A stretch of 64,000 bases of DNA from Branchiostoma belcheri (GCF_001625305.1 NW_017802725.1:149977-213976); one strand, 5' to 3'. Counted from the first letter of the stretch, positions 12,804 through 26,418 are shown. Notes: generated by a model not told the origin, from the sequence alone. Made by a program: numbers and translations.

Positions 12804-13000
12804 TAGCCTCCATCAGGCCTTTCTATGGGGGTACGGATTGTAGAAGTAGGCAAAAAAAAGGGAAGAATAATTGGCCATAGCAGTCAGTCCACAGGAAGGA
12901 CAAATGAACTCTACTTGGCCAAACTCTCTTGGCCAATTATTCCTCTATTTGGCTAAATTTTACTGTTTTTGAAGCCGCACACGTTTAGTCTGGTGGAGAC
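12804..13000. mobile_element. Family B MITE (TAGTCTCCACCAGRC-type), degenerate
   Basis: Ends read TAGCCTCCATCAGGCC and GTCTGGTGGAGAC. The interior has GGAAGAATAATTGGCC and its inverted partner GGCCAATTATTCCTC. Better copies of this family are at 47183-47399 and 54628-54841. Confidence 0.6.
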
Positions 13001-13151
13001 GAAATTCTCCCTCTGAGGTCACATTCCTGCCGCTGGTCTCCCAGCAGGGTTTTTGTTTTCTCTTCTTCAGTAGGATTACTGCTACTAGAGTATATAAGGC
13101 TCAGTCATGTTCAGTACATAGACTTTACCCCCAGAGTAGCTGGTAATTTGT

Positions 13152-13501
13152 TAGCCTCTACCAGGCTTTGGAAGTGGCTGGAAAGAGTAGAAATTGACCA
13201 GACGGACGGATAACATTCCAGGGGAGTTGTTCCACTGAAGGAGTACATTTTTGAAAGGTGGTAAATGTACTCCTTTAGTAGACCAACCCCCCGGGCATAT
13301 TATACTGTCTATTTGGACAATTTCTACACTTTCTATTGACTATAGATGTCATCCTTAAATAAGCGAATATGACCTCAAAAAGAGATGTTCTACCGAAATG
13401 CCAAGCAGAATACAAGTTTCGCTCTGGCTAGTGTAAATGTCTACCGGGTTTTAGCCAATTTCTACTCTTTCCGGACGCCTCCCAAAGCCTGTTAGAGGCT
13501 A
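13152..13501. mobile_element. Family A MITE interrupted in the right arm
   Basis: The left arm and central palindrome are intact to about 13338. About 110 bp of unrelated sequence follows, then the right terminus resumes at about 13450 and ends GTTAGAGGCTA at 13501. Confidence 0.75.
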
Positions 13502-13799
13502 CGTTCTACCAGATGTGCTGCACCAACCCCCAAGGTTTCTACTGACAGGTGCACCAAAGCCAGGTGTGCATGCTTTAAACAGGTGTGGCATCATTTGAAC
13601 AGGTGCACAGGTTCACAAGTTCACAGTCAGGGGAGACCAGCTGGGATATATTGCTTTTTTTAGCAGCTATTTGCCAACAGCTTACACTTTCACAACTGTT
13701 TGTCGTTAGCAGTCAGGTTCTAATCCTGCTATAAATCAGTATAATTGAGAAGGAGTGTTGGCCATTTCCTGAACATGTCCCATTACTTAGGTATGTGTG

Positions 13800-13920
13800 A
13801 ATCTGTATCTGTATCTGTATAGCCGGTATAATACTATAACCGCCCTTCGGCGTAACACACCAGCTTCTGTATCTCTATAGCCGGTATAACCGCCCTTCGG
13901 CGTAACACACCAGCTTCGCA
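13800..13920. repeat. Dispersed hairpin module, two copies
   Basis: Two tandem copies of GGTATAACCGCCCTTCGGCG followed by TAACACACCAGCTTC are joined by CTGTATCTSTATAG. Nested inverted repeats (CGCC/GGCG, and the outer AGCYGGT/ACCAGCT) predict a hairpin. The same module is at 35165-35470, 39890-39950 and 60604-60640. Confidence 0.75.
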
Positions 13921-14387
13921 GGCACGCGGCGCGGCGGCAGCTAGCTATATCACATCGAACGAATTGTTACACACAATATTTGCACTTTTGATTGCAGGAG
14001 TTGTTTAAAGCTTTCTAGTGATGATGTCTAGTGAGTATGGTATTAATACCTGTACATGTACCTTTATAGTTACAGGTACAGGTACAAGTATATGCCGACT
14101 TGTACCTAAGACCTCTAGTTTATATTCTTTTTCATTCATCTGATAAGCAACCAAATTGGTCCAAATTGCGGAAAATGGAAATGCATCTCTGAATAATTTG
14201 GCTTAGCAGTACAAAAGAGGAAGGAGAAATGATTTAAATACCCACAAGATCTCTCCATTCTGATTCAAAAAAACATGGCCTGAAACACTGGAGGGGAATT
14301 GGAATTGTTCCTGGGTTTTATTTTATTCTTTCTAACTGGGTTTATGATCATTGACCTGCAGCTCATCTATAGTCTATGGGATCCTTA

Positions 14388-14720
14388 CTTTGTTACCTTC
14401 GCCAAGAATTGGAGAAGGTTATGTTTTCGTGGCCGTGTGTGTGTCTGTCTGTGTGTCAACAGCATAACTCGAGAAAGATTAGATGGATTATATTGATATT
14501 TGGTAGGTGGGTAGGTCTTGATGAGAGCTGGAACTGATTAGATTTTTGGCCCCCTGGCGGCTTGTTATGGTACTGCAGCTGAACTTCCGGTTTTGATATC
14601 TCATGATCTAGACATGCTAGGGTGACGAAATTTGGGTGGTAGGTAGCTCTTGTGCCGGGGAAGAAGTGACGTGAGTTTGGGCCCCCTAGCGGCTTGCTAT
14701 GGAACTGCAGGGCTATCTGT
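14388..14720 (+). repeat. Dispersed repeat carrying an internal GT microsatellite
   Basis: A short inverted repeat (ACCTTCGCCAAGA / GGAGAAGGT) leads into CGTGGCC, then (GT)n, then a conserved tail with GCATAACTCGAGAAAG and GGTAGGTGGGTAGGTCTT. The same order occurs at 46460-46640 and, on the minus strand, at 55585-55945. Confidence 0.65.
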
Positions 14721-15492
14721 TTGAAAATATTAAAAAGAGGATAACTCAAGAACCGGTTGACGGATTTTCGTGATGTCTGGTTTATCATGTACTTCTGATT
14801 AATTGAGTTTTCTGCTACTGTACATGCGTCTAATTTCAATTTTATGGTAGGAGGGAAAAGGAGGTTTCCACTTTGTTTTGAATTCAGGGTTGAAACGATT
14901 ATTAGGTACAGTAATCATACAAGAAAGTCATATTCCTAGTATCATCAATTTGTAGTATTGGGGTCTCCCCTCGAAAATAAAACCATCAGAAAAGTTTCAA
15001 GATTTAGAGTATGTACTGTAACTTGGAGCGAGAGGCCTGTGTTTCCAATCAGGGCAACATTGTAATGTCTATAAAAGAGTCCATAAAAGAGGCCATAAGG
15101 CTTAATGTAATAAGTCTAGGCTGGAGTACAATCGACAGTGCAGTAGTAGTCTCCACCAGAGACACTGTCACTTTCTGTTCAAAACAGTACTCTACAAGCA
15201 GAGGGTTAGGATCTGGCTTACTTTTGACATGTTTGAGGTTATAGCCAGTTGGTATCTTTTTTTACGTGAGCCATATGTTGGTAAATGGTGCATTGTAAGT
15301 GCCTGGCAAATGGATACTGCCTTGCCAATTTGATACTGTCTTTACAGCCACCTAAAGATCTGCTTGGAGATGACAAGAACAGTACTATTTAGCCAAATAT
15401 AGGGAGAATAATTGGCCAGGAGAGTTTGGCCACCATAGTGTTCATTTGCCTTCTTTGGACTGACTGTCCTTACTCTTAGCCACTTATTTCCC

Positions 15493-15626
15493 TAGCTTCT
15501 ACCAGGCTTTGGGAGGCAGCTGGAAAGAGTTGAAATCGGCCAAATAGAGATATAACATACCAAGGGAGATAGTCTGCTCTATTTGTCCAATTTCTACTCT
15601 TTCTAGCCGCCTCCCAAAGGAGGCTA
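15493..15626. mobile_element. Family A MITE, internally deleted
   Basis: Both termini are present (TAGCTTCTACCAGGC, AGGAGGCTA) but the central loop part is deleted, leaving ~134 bp. Confidence 0.75.
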
Positions 15627-15844
15627 TGAAGTGGGTAAATTCGTCTTCCATTGCCTAAAAAGAAGAAGTAAAACCCAGTAAAACTAGTATCATGTATGTT
15701 GTAGAACATAGTATAATGCTAGACGTAGATATAGTCCCACATACCTCTGTATTTTCTTTCTTATGTTGTTTGTAACTAACTGCAATTAGCCCTCGGGCAA
15801 GTATTTGCGATAAACTTTCTATTGGGAAATAATAGAAAGTTTAT

Positions 15845-15904
15845 CTGCTCTATTTGCCCAAATTCTACTCTTTGCAGCCGCCTCCCAAAGCCTGGTAGAG
15901 GCTA
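15845..15904. mobile_element. Family A right half
   Basis: Only the right arm is left, from CTCTATTTGCCCA to GGTAGAGGCTA. A short unrelated palindrome (AAACTTTCTATT) abuts it. Confidence 0.7.
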
Positions 15905-16574
15905 TTATTTCCCTACAACAATCAAAACGTACCCCCATATAGGAAGGCCTGGAGTAGGCTAGGACACAGGAGCCAGCCAGGTCAGCTGGGGTCACCCTGC
16001 CCTTCTATTTGAGTCTGTGCTGGTAGACATAAACATGTTAGCCAAAGCCACCAAAAACAAACAATCAGTAGGGGCTGCGCTAATAGACAATTACCTATTC
16101 ATTAGTCTGGAGTGTTTAGCCCCTAGTTAAAGTTAAAGGGGGGTGGGTCCTGTGTCAACCGGCTGCTTACAGGGGGGAACCCATGTTGAACAATGGCTTC
16201 ATTTGTTCTCAAGAACAACCTTCAAGCGCTAGACGCAAAGTCAGAGTCGTTCACTTGAACTTGAACGCAGGTTTTGACCATGATTACAAAATCTGTTTAT
16301 ACCCAACAGAAAAACTTCACCTCCTAATGCACTTGTTAATGCATTCACACAAGATCAGCAAATAATACCTTTTACTTGTCAGTTTACATCACACGTCCTG
16401 TGTTTGGGTAAAGTTAAAGCGTAGTAGTGAAGGAATATGTCCTCTTGCACTTCTTGTACTCGTAGATGTGGCAGCTGGCTATATTTCACCTAGTTACACC
16501 TGGTCCTTTACACACGTACATATGTGTAAATGCCATTCAAAGCCATGCCCGTAGCAAAGAACCCCCCCCACAAG

Positions 16575-16682
16575 GCTCAAAGGTCCACTTTTTGGTCCAC
16601 TTTTTATGTAAAGGTCCACTTTTTGGTCCACATTTTATGTCAAGGTCCACTTTTTGGTCCACATTTTATGTAAAGGTCCAAG
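16575..16682. repeat. Roughly 32-bp tandem repeat (AAGGTCCACTTTTTGGTCCA)
   Basis: About three and a half units of AAGGTCCACTTTTTGGTCCA plus CATTTTATGTMA occur in a row. It lies in gene-free DNA beside a decayed interspersed repeat. Confidence 0.85.
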
Positions 16683-16684
16683 AT

Positions 16685-18579
16685 TTTCTTGAAAAGATGG
16701 ACTGGAATCGTAGAAAAACTGCTCCCTTTGTCATTGAATAAAAATTTATCTCTGATTTTTTCTTGGAAATCCTCTCAAAAATGCATTAAATGCCATTTTA
16801 GAAGGTTCATTTTTCAAAATTTTCCGGGGGAGCATGCCCCCGGACCCCCCTAGAAACCTCGTCCCCTCAAGCAGTGGGAAGAACCCCCCCATTCAAAATC
16901 CTGGATACGGGCATGAAAGCTATCTAGTGATGATGCCCCTACTGTACTTGGGGGCAGTGAGTTTCTTTCTACAATAGGTCTTGGAAAAAAAATGAGTTTT
17001 TAAACACCTCAATCCTTGGTTGATAACTCTGGTACCTGAGTTAAAGGCATTGACTATTTCTTGCTCTTCTCTGAGTTTTCTGTCTTTTCTATGTTTTTCT
17101 GAGAACCCTTTGAACTCTGTTGTTTGATCTATTCCACCTGCACCAACTGTCCATGAGTTTTCCCTGTGTGGGTTATTAGTATCTCCCTAGTGATTCATCA
17201 GTAAGTACCTGGTCCCTTATGAAGACCTCTGCAGTGCCACTAATCTCTCTCCATTACAACATTGTATGCAGTAATCTCCAAGCAGATCTTTTGGTGGCTG
17301 CTAGACAGTATCAAATTGACAAGACTAGCCTCCTTCGAAGGAGTTTTTACCGTGGAGAGAAGGATTCGCAAAAAACTCCCTCGGCAGCAAATCGTCCCTT
17401 CGCGGCATACTAGTATTACTCGCGTCGCTCACAGAAAAAAAAGTAATGCCGACGCCCAACAAGTCTGCGAAGGAGGCTAAGGCAAGACCGTATCAAATAG
17501 GCAAGACAGCATCAAACTTGATAGAGTATGCAAGACAGTATCCATTTGCCACTAGCTATGAAAGATACCAGTACAATAAAGGAAACCTCGATAAAAACAC
17601 TTAAAAACACATCAAAAATAAGCCGAAGCCTAAACCTCAGCTTGACTTCTACAGTGCTCTAATCTCTCTCCTGCCAGAAGGAAAGATGGGAAGGTGGAAA
17701 CTGTAAAAACCTGTGTTTAGGAAGGGGAAAACGTGCAGACATAAACATGGGCCACCAACAAGGCTGGAGCCAGACACAGCACACCCATAACATCACCTAC
17801 TGCGCACACGGTAGACTATAAACTACTTGGCCAGGGAAAAATCTCAGGTGGTAGTTTATACAGTAGTGAAGTTGATTCCTATAATTCTAATATCATGATC
17901 AGAAAGGTATAGAATGCAATATTGGTTGACAACATGTATATTCTGGAGTGTAAATAACGATTTTATTATAATAAAGTTAGGTAATATAATTCAATGTATA
18001 TACTCAATACATTTAGTATGCAGCACTACAGCATCTAAATCTTGTATCAGTCTCAGATATTTGATCATGCAATAACTGCCTTTCTCATAAATCTTATAAT
18101 ATGATTTAATTATAACATATACAATTTCCAGCATCACAATCACTCTTCCCTCCATAACTGCTTTAGGGCATTTTAATAGTGTATTTTATAGGTAGTGTCC
18201 TCCTCTCCATCATGTTGTCCTGAGCACTAGATACTTTTTTATTTTTTGAGCACTAGCTGACTAGGTATTGTTACATTTTTATCCTCTGACTCTCTAAGCA
18301 TACTGTATGTTAGGCTCTTTTGGACAATTGTAAAACCTTTTTAGACATTTTGTCTACTACTAGTATTTTGTAAGCTTTTCTTTGCTAGGCTAGGATAGCC
18401 AAGCAAGCCAACTTGACACTGTCTCTTGCAGCCACCAAAAAATCTGCTTGGATATTAGTAGCATCATATAAAGGAACCTCCTTTTTGAACCTCCTTGGTA
18501 GCATCACCTCTGCTTGGAGAGTAGCTAATGTAGTATTTTGCTCTGTGCTGTTGGTGGGCCCTGAAGTGGGGCAGGGTTG
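16685..18579. other. Gene-free stretch with decayed repeat ends
   Basis: No exon was found. Left and right ends of one repeat family are visible: TCTCCAAGCAGATCTTTTGG at about 17276 and its inverted counterpart near 18430. The same ends recur near 15345 and 22760. Whether 17276-18450 is one element cannot be decided by eye. Confidence 0.45.
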
Positions 18580-19945
18580 AGAGCTCCACTCCACATTCCT
18601 CTCTGAGCTGCATTCCAGCTGCCCGGCAGTGTTACCCAGCTCCACACATGTACCCGGGGCTGCAGTAAGTAAGGACAGGGCTGGCAGCAGTTCAAACTCA
18701 AGTTCCCTCAACAACAGGCCCTGGAAAATCAGCTCTGGGGATTACATCAGGCTCACTAAACTAGGAAAACTTTCAAACTCAAAGTTTGCTTGAAAACCGG
18801 CCCACTGTGCTACAATGTTACCCGGGTCCATACATGTACCCTGAGGGCTGCAGTAAGTAAGGACAGGGCTGGCAGCAGTTCAAACTCAAGTTCCCTCACC
18901 AACAGGCCCTGGAAAATCAGCTCTGGGGAATAAAGCACCTCAGAAAACTAGGAAAACTTTCAAACAATGTTTGCTTGAAAACTGGCCCACTGTGCCACAG
19001 TGTTACCTGGGTCCACACATATACGCAGAGCTGCAATGACTTACAAGTAAGGACACTGCTGGCAGCAGTTCAAACTCAAGTTCCCTCACCAACAGGCCCT
19101 GGAAAATCAGCTCTGGGGAATAAAGCACCTCAGAAAACTAGGAAAACTTTCAAACAATGTTTGCTTGAAAACTGGCCCACTGTGCCACAGTGTTACCCAG
19201 GTCCATACATGTACGCTGCTGCAGTAAGTAAGGACAGAGCTGGCAGCGGTTCAAACTCAAGTTACCTTAAAAACAGGCCCTGGAAAATCAGTTCTGGGGA
19301 TTACAGCACCTCAGAGAACCAGGAAAACTTTCAAACTCAAGTTTGCTTGATAACAGTGTTACCCTGGTCCACACAGGGAGATGCAGTAAGTAAGGACACT
19401 GCTGGCAGCAGTTCAAACTCAAGTTCCCTCACCAACAGGCCCTGGAAAATCAGCTCTGGGGATTACAGCAACCTCACAGAACTATTAAAAAACTTAAATC
19501 ACAAGTCAGGGATAAGAAATCATTAAAAATGCATGCACGATTTGTAAGGAAATTAAGGGGAAAATAGAAAATGCATTGACTGGCTTAGCACTGCTGGTAA
19601 CCGTTATAAAAAAGTCAAGTTTCCTCAAAAACAGGCAGACTCAAATCAGCTCTGGGGAGTACAGCAACCTCACAGAACTAGGAAACTTAAATCACAAGTC
19701 AGGGATTAGAAATTTATGACAGCACAATTTCTAAGAAAATTATTGGGATAAAATGGTGTAAGGACCAGTTCAAAGTCAAGTTTCCTTTCCAACAGGCCTA
19801 CTCAAGTCGGCTCTGTGGACTACAGCAACCTCACTAAGAAAATGTTCAATCAGAGATTGAAGTTCAAAGTCAAGTTTCCTCAAAAACTCAAATCAAATCA
19901 AATCTGGGGACTACATCAACCTCACAGAACTAATAGTAAACTTTC
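18580..19945. repeat. Minisatellite of ~160-195-bp units
   Basis: GGACAGGGCTGGCAGCAG or near variants recur at about 18672, 18858, 19052, 19233 and 19395, each followed by TTCAAACTCAAGTTCCCTC and CCTGGAAAATCAGCTCTGGG. Copies after 19500 are shorter and decayed. A 183-codon frame across it is a by-product of the repeat. Confidence 0.85.
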
Positions 19946-22900
19946 ACTATTAGAAATGCAAGCACTGTTATTTCTGTTAGGTTGTGACTTGTTGGGAGTG
20001 ACAAGCACTTCACTGAAGGGCAGAACCCCACATACCAAAAAGTACACAAACTTAACCCTCTTCCTGATAGAGGCTCTTCTATGGTCCACATTTTAACAAG
20101 CTGCAGTAGTCTGCATTCATTGGTAAACACAACCTCTGAAGTTACGTAGACTGTAGTTACAAAAGAATGGACAGTTGGTGAAATATCATTCATCATTGTA
20201 ATTCATAAATATCACATGATGTACATGTAATTCTAAAGACTTTTAAAAATTTGTCTACTTCTTTGGTTCAGAAAGGTACAAGGAAAAGTTTTGAAACATG
20301 CAGGTGGACTTTTTCAAAGTCAAGCCTGGCGTCTACCAAACCTCCCTATGTTTACAACTAGATTCTGACAACAGCTGCAAGCTCAAGTATAATTACCCTT
20401 CTTGAAAGTAGAAACCACGAGGACCAAGAGGTCTTAGCAATCAATTAGAAGCAGCCCTGACCAAACAGAATTGAGAGAGATAAGGGCTAGGTAACTAAGT
20501 AACCATATTTCAGTGGAGAAACCTGTACAAGGCTAGACCCCAAGGAGAAGTAGCTATGGAAATTTGCAAAATAAATTGTGTGAGTCTTGCGGCTTCTTGA
20601 ACTTTATCAAGCTGTCTAAGCAAGAACAGGGGCTTGAATGTTTTCTTGTGTTTAAATCTATCAGTACTACCAGGGGTAACCAATTCTTTAATTCACTTCA
20701 GGTGTGACACAAAATGGGCTCTTATGTCAAATAATCGGTTTTCTTCTTCTTCAACTTTTACATAACAAAAGGGGAAAGATCTTGAGTATAAATCTAAACT
20801 ATTACTCTGAAATAATTTTGTATTAACTATTGCCAAACCTGCACATATAACAGTTATAACTTATAGCAATAATATGATGAACTAGAACAGTTAGAGGGAT
20901 CGTGGGCCCTACTAGGTTTGGGTTGGCATTAGGAAGAGCATCCAGCCGTAAAAATCTTGCTTCAAAAAAAGACTTGTACCTGGTGCAAGCACATCTAACC
21001 CCCGGTTGGGGAAAAATGATGTTGAATTCAGTTAAAAAAAAAAAAACTACTTCATTGTGTATTGACACTTTCATTTGCACATCAAATGATCAATGTAGTG
21101 ACACTGCTAAACATTGCCATGTTTTTCTCCATACTTTGTATACGCTGTAGCAAAAACAATGCAAGCGTTCAGGCCTCAGAATAATGCCCATAACCCTGTT
21201 ACCACGGTTGCATCAGAAAATTTCCTCCTGCTCAGTTTCTGAAGGCTGAATCCCTGTAACAGGATTGGGCAAAGATAATGGGAGAATCATGGTAGTGGGA
21301 TTACAATTGAGAGCCAGGACAGAAAATTGTCAAAACAACTGTACGTAAAACAAGCGGGCCCCTAGAGGTTTTCAAAAATTATTCCTTAGTTTAAGGTTAT
21401 GATAATATATACACTGTATACATGTAGCTGAGTATACATCTACTAAATACTAGTAGCCGCTACAAATGTAGCTTTCTGACATGACCCCCACCATTCAGCA
21501 TTGGTATATTTCATCATCACCAAAATTATTCCATGACATATACAGGCAAGAGAAAAGAGACACATATAACATACATATAATATAAGTAAAACTTCGATAA
21601 CTATTTTATCAGTAGAAACACTTAGTAGAATTTTAAAGTACACAAATTTAGCCCCCCTCCAGATTTCCAATGGAATCTCCCGCTCTTTATCCAGAGTTTC
21701 CATCCCACAGTGCCTCCCTGGAGGGAAGTTACAATTAGATTATGCATGCAGCCAGGCAGCATGAACCAGACAGAGTTGGCAACACAACATCCATCCTACC
21801 CTCTGCCCTGCATACTAAGTGGTTACGGAAAGGATAACCTAACCCTCGCTGCTTCCTAACGTTGTAGAGAACAGCTCTGGGAAGAGGTGGTCACAGGAAT
21901 AGAAGAGGTAGGTTTATAATTATACAGTAAGAAGGTGTCTGGTTGAAGAGGGTTGGTATACATGTGGCTATTGTTGGTGAGAGTGGGTTCACGTTTACAT
22001 GGCATTTCAAATGCAGGGAGAGGAGGGGGAAAAGATACATTCAACAAGGTCTGGTGATTGATGGCTGTTACGTGTGGATAGGTGTACAGTGTGAGGTTTT
22101 GAGCTCAGGTACAGGAAGGTGGGATACATACTGTGTGTCGGATAAAGGAGGATTAAATGAGATTTAAACCTTCTTAGTTGGATTTAAGGACAGGATATCC
22201 TGTGTTACGTCTGAATCGTTAGAAAATTTCCATCACAATATCCCATCACAACAGTTGTGTGTACAGGAATAAATTACAGTAAACTTGGAATTGGTAGTAA
22301 GAGTTAGATATATGCATCAACAACCATTTTCTTTTTAATTTTTTTTAAATTTATATAACCAATTAATTAGTTCTCTTCAACAGGTATAGAATTATTAGAA
22401 AAAATATCCATCTAGAATATGTCATGTCAATATTTTTGCATTTACCTAATGTTCAGACAAATATATTCATAACCATATTTGATAAGAAGACACAATTGAT
22501 AATTATGTTGATAATTTTTCTGCTGAAAAATCATTAAGTTTAGCTTCCAGCAAATGTGTATTGAGAATTTTCCTTATTAGATTTACTAGTATATGGCATG
22601 TCTTACAAATTATGTTGCATGCCAACCTGATACTACTTCATTCTGTTAATTGTCTGCCTGAATGAACTCAATACAGTCCACTGCAACAGCCCTTAATATT
22701 ATTATTTTTTCTGCAACATGAAAAATCATGGTTCACGCTACAGAATTGGCATTTTCTTAATCTCCAAGCAGATCTTTTGGTGGCTGTAGCTAGCCTGTAA
22801 GACAGAATTAAATTGGCAGGGCAGTATCAATAAATATACTGTAAAATTCCATCATTTCAAATCTACCTATTAGAATAGAGCCAAGCAAGTTTAAAATCAA

Positions 22901-23720
22901 CCTCCTTGATAGAACTAAGGCTTTCTGTAAGGTGCAAAAATCTGAGGAATAATTATCAGTAATTAGCATTATCAGCTATACAGTCAGCTACAGTTCTTTC
23001 GAGGGTCCTTCTTTCGGAGAATTTGTGACAGAGAATTACCATGTGTAATGGGTCTATTTCTATCCTCTTTGATGTGTGCAGCACTCAGAATTCAGAACAT
23101 TTCAGCAGCAACCTTCAGGGAGACAGATCAAGATCGGTAAAGCCAACCCCACTTAGCCTGATCTGGAGGATGCATTTAGCAAAGGATACTGTAAATGACT
23201 TCATGTTTGTGGTAGCAAATTTTCGTGGCCTGAGAAAAATGGACAACTTCACGAAACTATATGTTCGCAATGGGAGCACTGTGAATCATTTGTTCACAGT
23301 AATGATAAGTTTGTTGTACACAGTTTGCAGAAGTGAACGCGAAAAGCGTGAATATAAAATACTACAAAAATAATCAAGAATTACAGTATCAAGGTATGTA
23401 GATGGCTTTAAAGTGTTATCAGAAGTTTCTGCAATATTTTCTTTAATTCACTGAAATATATCTCTGTCTTTTTTAAATCTTCTATCCTATACTTCATCCC
23501 CCACTCACATTTTCACAGAGCCCCCCCCCCCTTAAAATAATGATGCTTCATGGTCCCTAGCTCCCTAAGCTCCAGCTGTACTCAGTTGCTACTGGTATGT
23601 GACTATTCTCTGGCACATCCAATTGTAATTCCTACTGAAGCCAAGACCACATACCTCCGGTTCACTGGGGAGTGAAGCTTGTGCTCAGGTTTCTGACTGT
23701 GCTAATGAGGTCAGCTGGGG
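19946..23720. other. Gene-free stretch
   Basis: No splice-bounded coding segment is recognisable. GGTTGGCATTAGGAAGAGCA at about 20919 resembles a tail motif shared by many animal SINEs and LINEs, so a decayed retroposon may lie at 20880-21020. The end of the 16685-18579 repeat family recurs at about 22760. Confidence 0.45.
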
Positions 23721-24140
23721 AAAACTGGAGCATGGAGAGAACTGTCTGTACGTTTCCAAAGTAGTTTAATCAGGTTGGTACAACCAAGGACATTATATAA
23801 TATATTGGTATAACATAGGATATTGAGATTCTTGTACACAACCAGGTATTCTTCCATATAGCTCGAAACAAAACTGGAGCATGGAGAGAACTGTCTGTAC
23901 GTGTACCTTTAAAAAATAATTCCATCAGGTTGGTAGAAGTTACTAGAACATAGGATACTGGAATTTTCTTATACACAATCAGGTATTCTTCCATATAGCC
24001 CGAAAGAAAACTGGAGCAAGGAGAGAATTGTCTGTAACTTTCGAAAATAATTCCATCAGGTTAGTAGAAGTTACAAGAACATAGGATACTGGGATTTTCT
24101 TGTACATAACCAGGTATTCTTCCATATAGCCCCAAAACAA
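23721..24140. repeat. Three tandem ~140-bp units
   Basis: AACTGGAGCATGGAGAGAAC begins units at about 23722, 23872 and 24008, each ending near CAGGTATTCTTCCATATAG. The complement gives repetitive reading frames that are not genes. Confidence 0.85.
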
Positions 24141-24284
24141 CTGTGTGATAGACTGGGAAGGGGCCAAGGTGATTGACAGAGAGGACAATACAGGCCGTAT
24201 ACAGTAGATCAAACAAGCAGTCTGGATAAGAAAGACAACCCTATGCAGTGATGAACCGGGACGGTGGGAGATACAAACTTTAAG

Positions 24285-24425
24285 CTACGTTTAATTTGGA
24301 TTGTGTTCTCGACGCAAAAGCGCCACCTACATTGGCTACATATAGCAGCTAGAGGCAGAACTCCAGTCAGAAGCTCTGAGGAAGGTGTCTGATAAACATC
24401 GAAACATATAAGCAAGGTAGGAAGA
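24285..24425 (+). repeat. Dispersed repeat with a hammerhead-like core
   Basis: CCACCTACATTGGCTACATA leads to CAGTCAGAAGCTCTGAGGA, a short hairpin (GGTGT / ACATC) and CGAAAC. The same arrangement is at 38990-39105. It resembles the recurrent 3' motif of Penelope-like elements. Confidence 0.5.
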
Positions 24426-24698
24426 ATCCCTGGTTGTGTATGAGAAAATACCAATATTCTGTCTGTACCTTTCCAGTCCTCCGACTTTTACTGACCAGAC
24501 AGTTGGACTTACTAAAACTGAGGTGCCAAGAAAGTACACTCTTAAACTTTAAGGTTGCGCAGTATGCCATATGGCTTAGAGAAGTTATGTTGGCATGTTT
24601 CTAGCTAGGTAAGACACACAAACCTTAATATAAGTGCAGACCGAAGAACCTTACCGGTACTAAAAACTTGATAACATGTCAGGAGTTAGGCAGGGTTA

Positions 24699-25074
24699 GG
24701 CCACACCAATTTAATTTGTTAGTTCTCGGATTCACCTCTTCATTTTTTTCTGATTTGCAAAAAAAAAAAAAAAGATTTTGGTTCAGAATCAACTAAAAAA
24801 TGCTCATATTTTGCTCCCAACAGTTGAGGAAAGTCCTTTTCTTCCTAGTTCTTACAGTTTTTCAATCTTTTAATGCAGTGGTTTGGTTAAAAGTTCAAAA
24901 TTCATTGTTTCAAATTTTATCCCAGCCTTTTGTGTTGACTTCATGGCTCTAATCGAAGCATTTGGGACTATAATAGGATGCCTAGGCCTGTTTTTATTTT
25001 TATTTTTTTTCGCCCTGTCGCTTCATATTTTTTCTGAAAAAATCCGAGAACCAACAAATTAAATTGGTGTGGCC
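24699..25074. mobile_element. Harbinger-like MITE, copy 1
   Basis: 376 bp with ~22-bp terminal inverted repeats starting GGCCACACCAATTTAATTTG, extended by a second inverted segment (TTCTCGGAT / ATCCGAGAA). It is flanked by TTA on both sides. TWA target duplications are typical of PIF/Harbinger. It has no coding capacity. Confidence 0.85.
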
Positions 25075-25509
25075 TTAGATGACAACATTCCTATTTGCAT
25101 TTTTTCTACCAAATTGAGAGTTATGTTCTCAACAGCCACTATTTAAAGGCCACAGGTATATCATCACTCTAAGTATACAAATATCATCATTCAAGGTGAC
25201 AGGAAATAACAGCATACCTTATTGAAAGCTTTGGAAATGAGAGAAGCCTTTTCTTCTGGATAGCTATGGTCATCATAGAATAAATGTTCAACATCGAACA
25301 TCGTAGGCAAAACTATATCTCTGGAAATGCTGATGAACAGGTAAACAATACTCATACTAGTCATAGGAATTTCAAACTCTACTACAGTAACTGGATAAAT
25401 TACGGAGATAATTTCTGGATGTTTTGAGTGACATCCACCACTCTTCTTCAGCGTCACTAATGAACTAACAGAACTCATTAACACAATATATATATGAGTA
25501 ACTAGAAAA

Positions 25510-25609
25510 AGCAAGGAGGTTAAACTATTTTACAGTATTCTGTCCTTGAAGTCCCAGTATATACATGTATGGTACCTACAGTCTGGTACATGTACCAAGC
25601 TGTTTTTAC

Positions 25610-25647
<38 letters not shown>

Positions 25648-25960
25648 GCCATCATAGAATAAAGGTTCATATCATAGGCAAAACTACATGTATCTCTGGA
25701 AAGGAGGTTAACCTATTTTACAGTATTCTGTCCTTGACCAATGTCCCAGTATATACATGTATGGTACCTACAGTCTGGTACCTGTACCAAGCTGTTTTTA
25801 CTGTGTATATATAATATATGTAGCTATCATAGAATAAAGGTTCATATTATAGGCAAAACTACATCACTGGAAAGGAGGTTAAACTATTTCACAGAAGTCT
25901 GTCCTTGACCAATGTCCCAGTATACATATATACATGTATGTGTTCCCTACAGTCTGGTAC
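25510..25960. repeat. Three tandem ~170-190-bp units with (AT)n
   Basis: GTCCCAGTATATACATGTAT or close variants recur at 25551, 25743 and 25914. Units contain AGAATAAAGGTTCATAT and GGAAAGGAGGTTAA. The first includes an (AT)15 run at about 25616-25644. Confidence 0.85.
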
Positions 25961-26418
25961 AGAGCCAACTTGACCTTCTGACCCCACAGGAAGTTTATGA
26001 TACTTCTCCAAACACATTAGTTGTACTAACAACAGTCCTGGATCCTGTTTACATACATAAATTATCAACTACCTACAAACCAGCTGCTGCTACCCAATTG
26101 ATGATTTTTTGTTCACACCAATTGACAATTAATTGGCTAATTATGCATTAAAGAGAAAGTTTATTGCAAGTATTTGCCCGAGGGCTAATTGCAGTTAGAA
26201 ACAACATAAGAAAGAGAATACAATGGTATGTGAGACTATATCTACTTCTAGCATTATACTATATTCTACAACCATACAATCTACAATCATTAAAAACCTA
26301 ATTGTGAGATTGTTATTTAAAAGATTGTTTTCAGTCCCCATTATCATCCTTTTCTTTGAGTGGGAGAAACAATAATGACCATTAGGAACAATTGATTTGC
26401 CACATGTGCCATTTACAT

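Noticed and set aside
18975-19526. 183-codon frame
   Set aside because: It reads through the ~180-bp minisatellite; its internal peptide repeats are only the DNA repeat translated.
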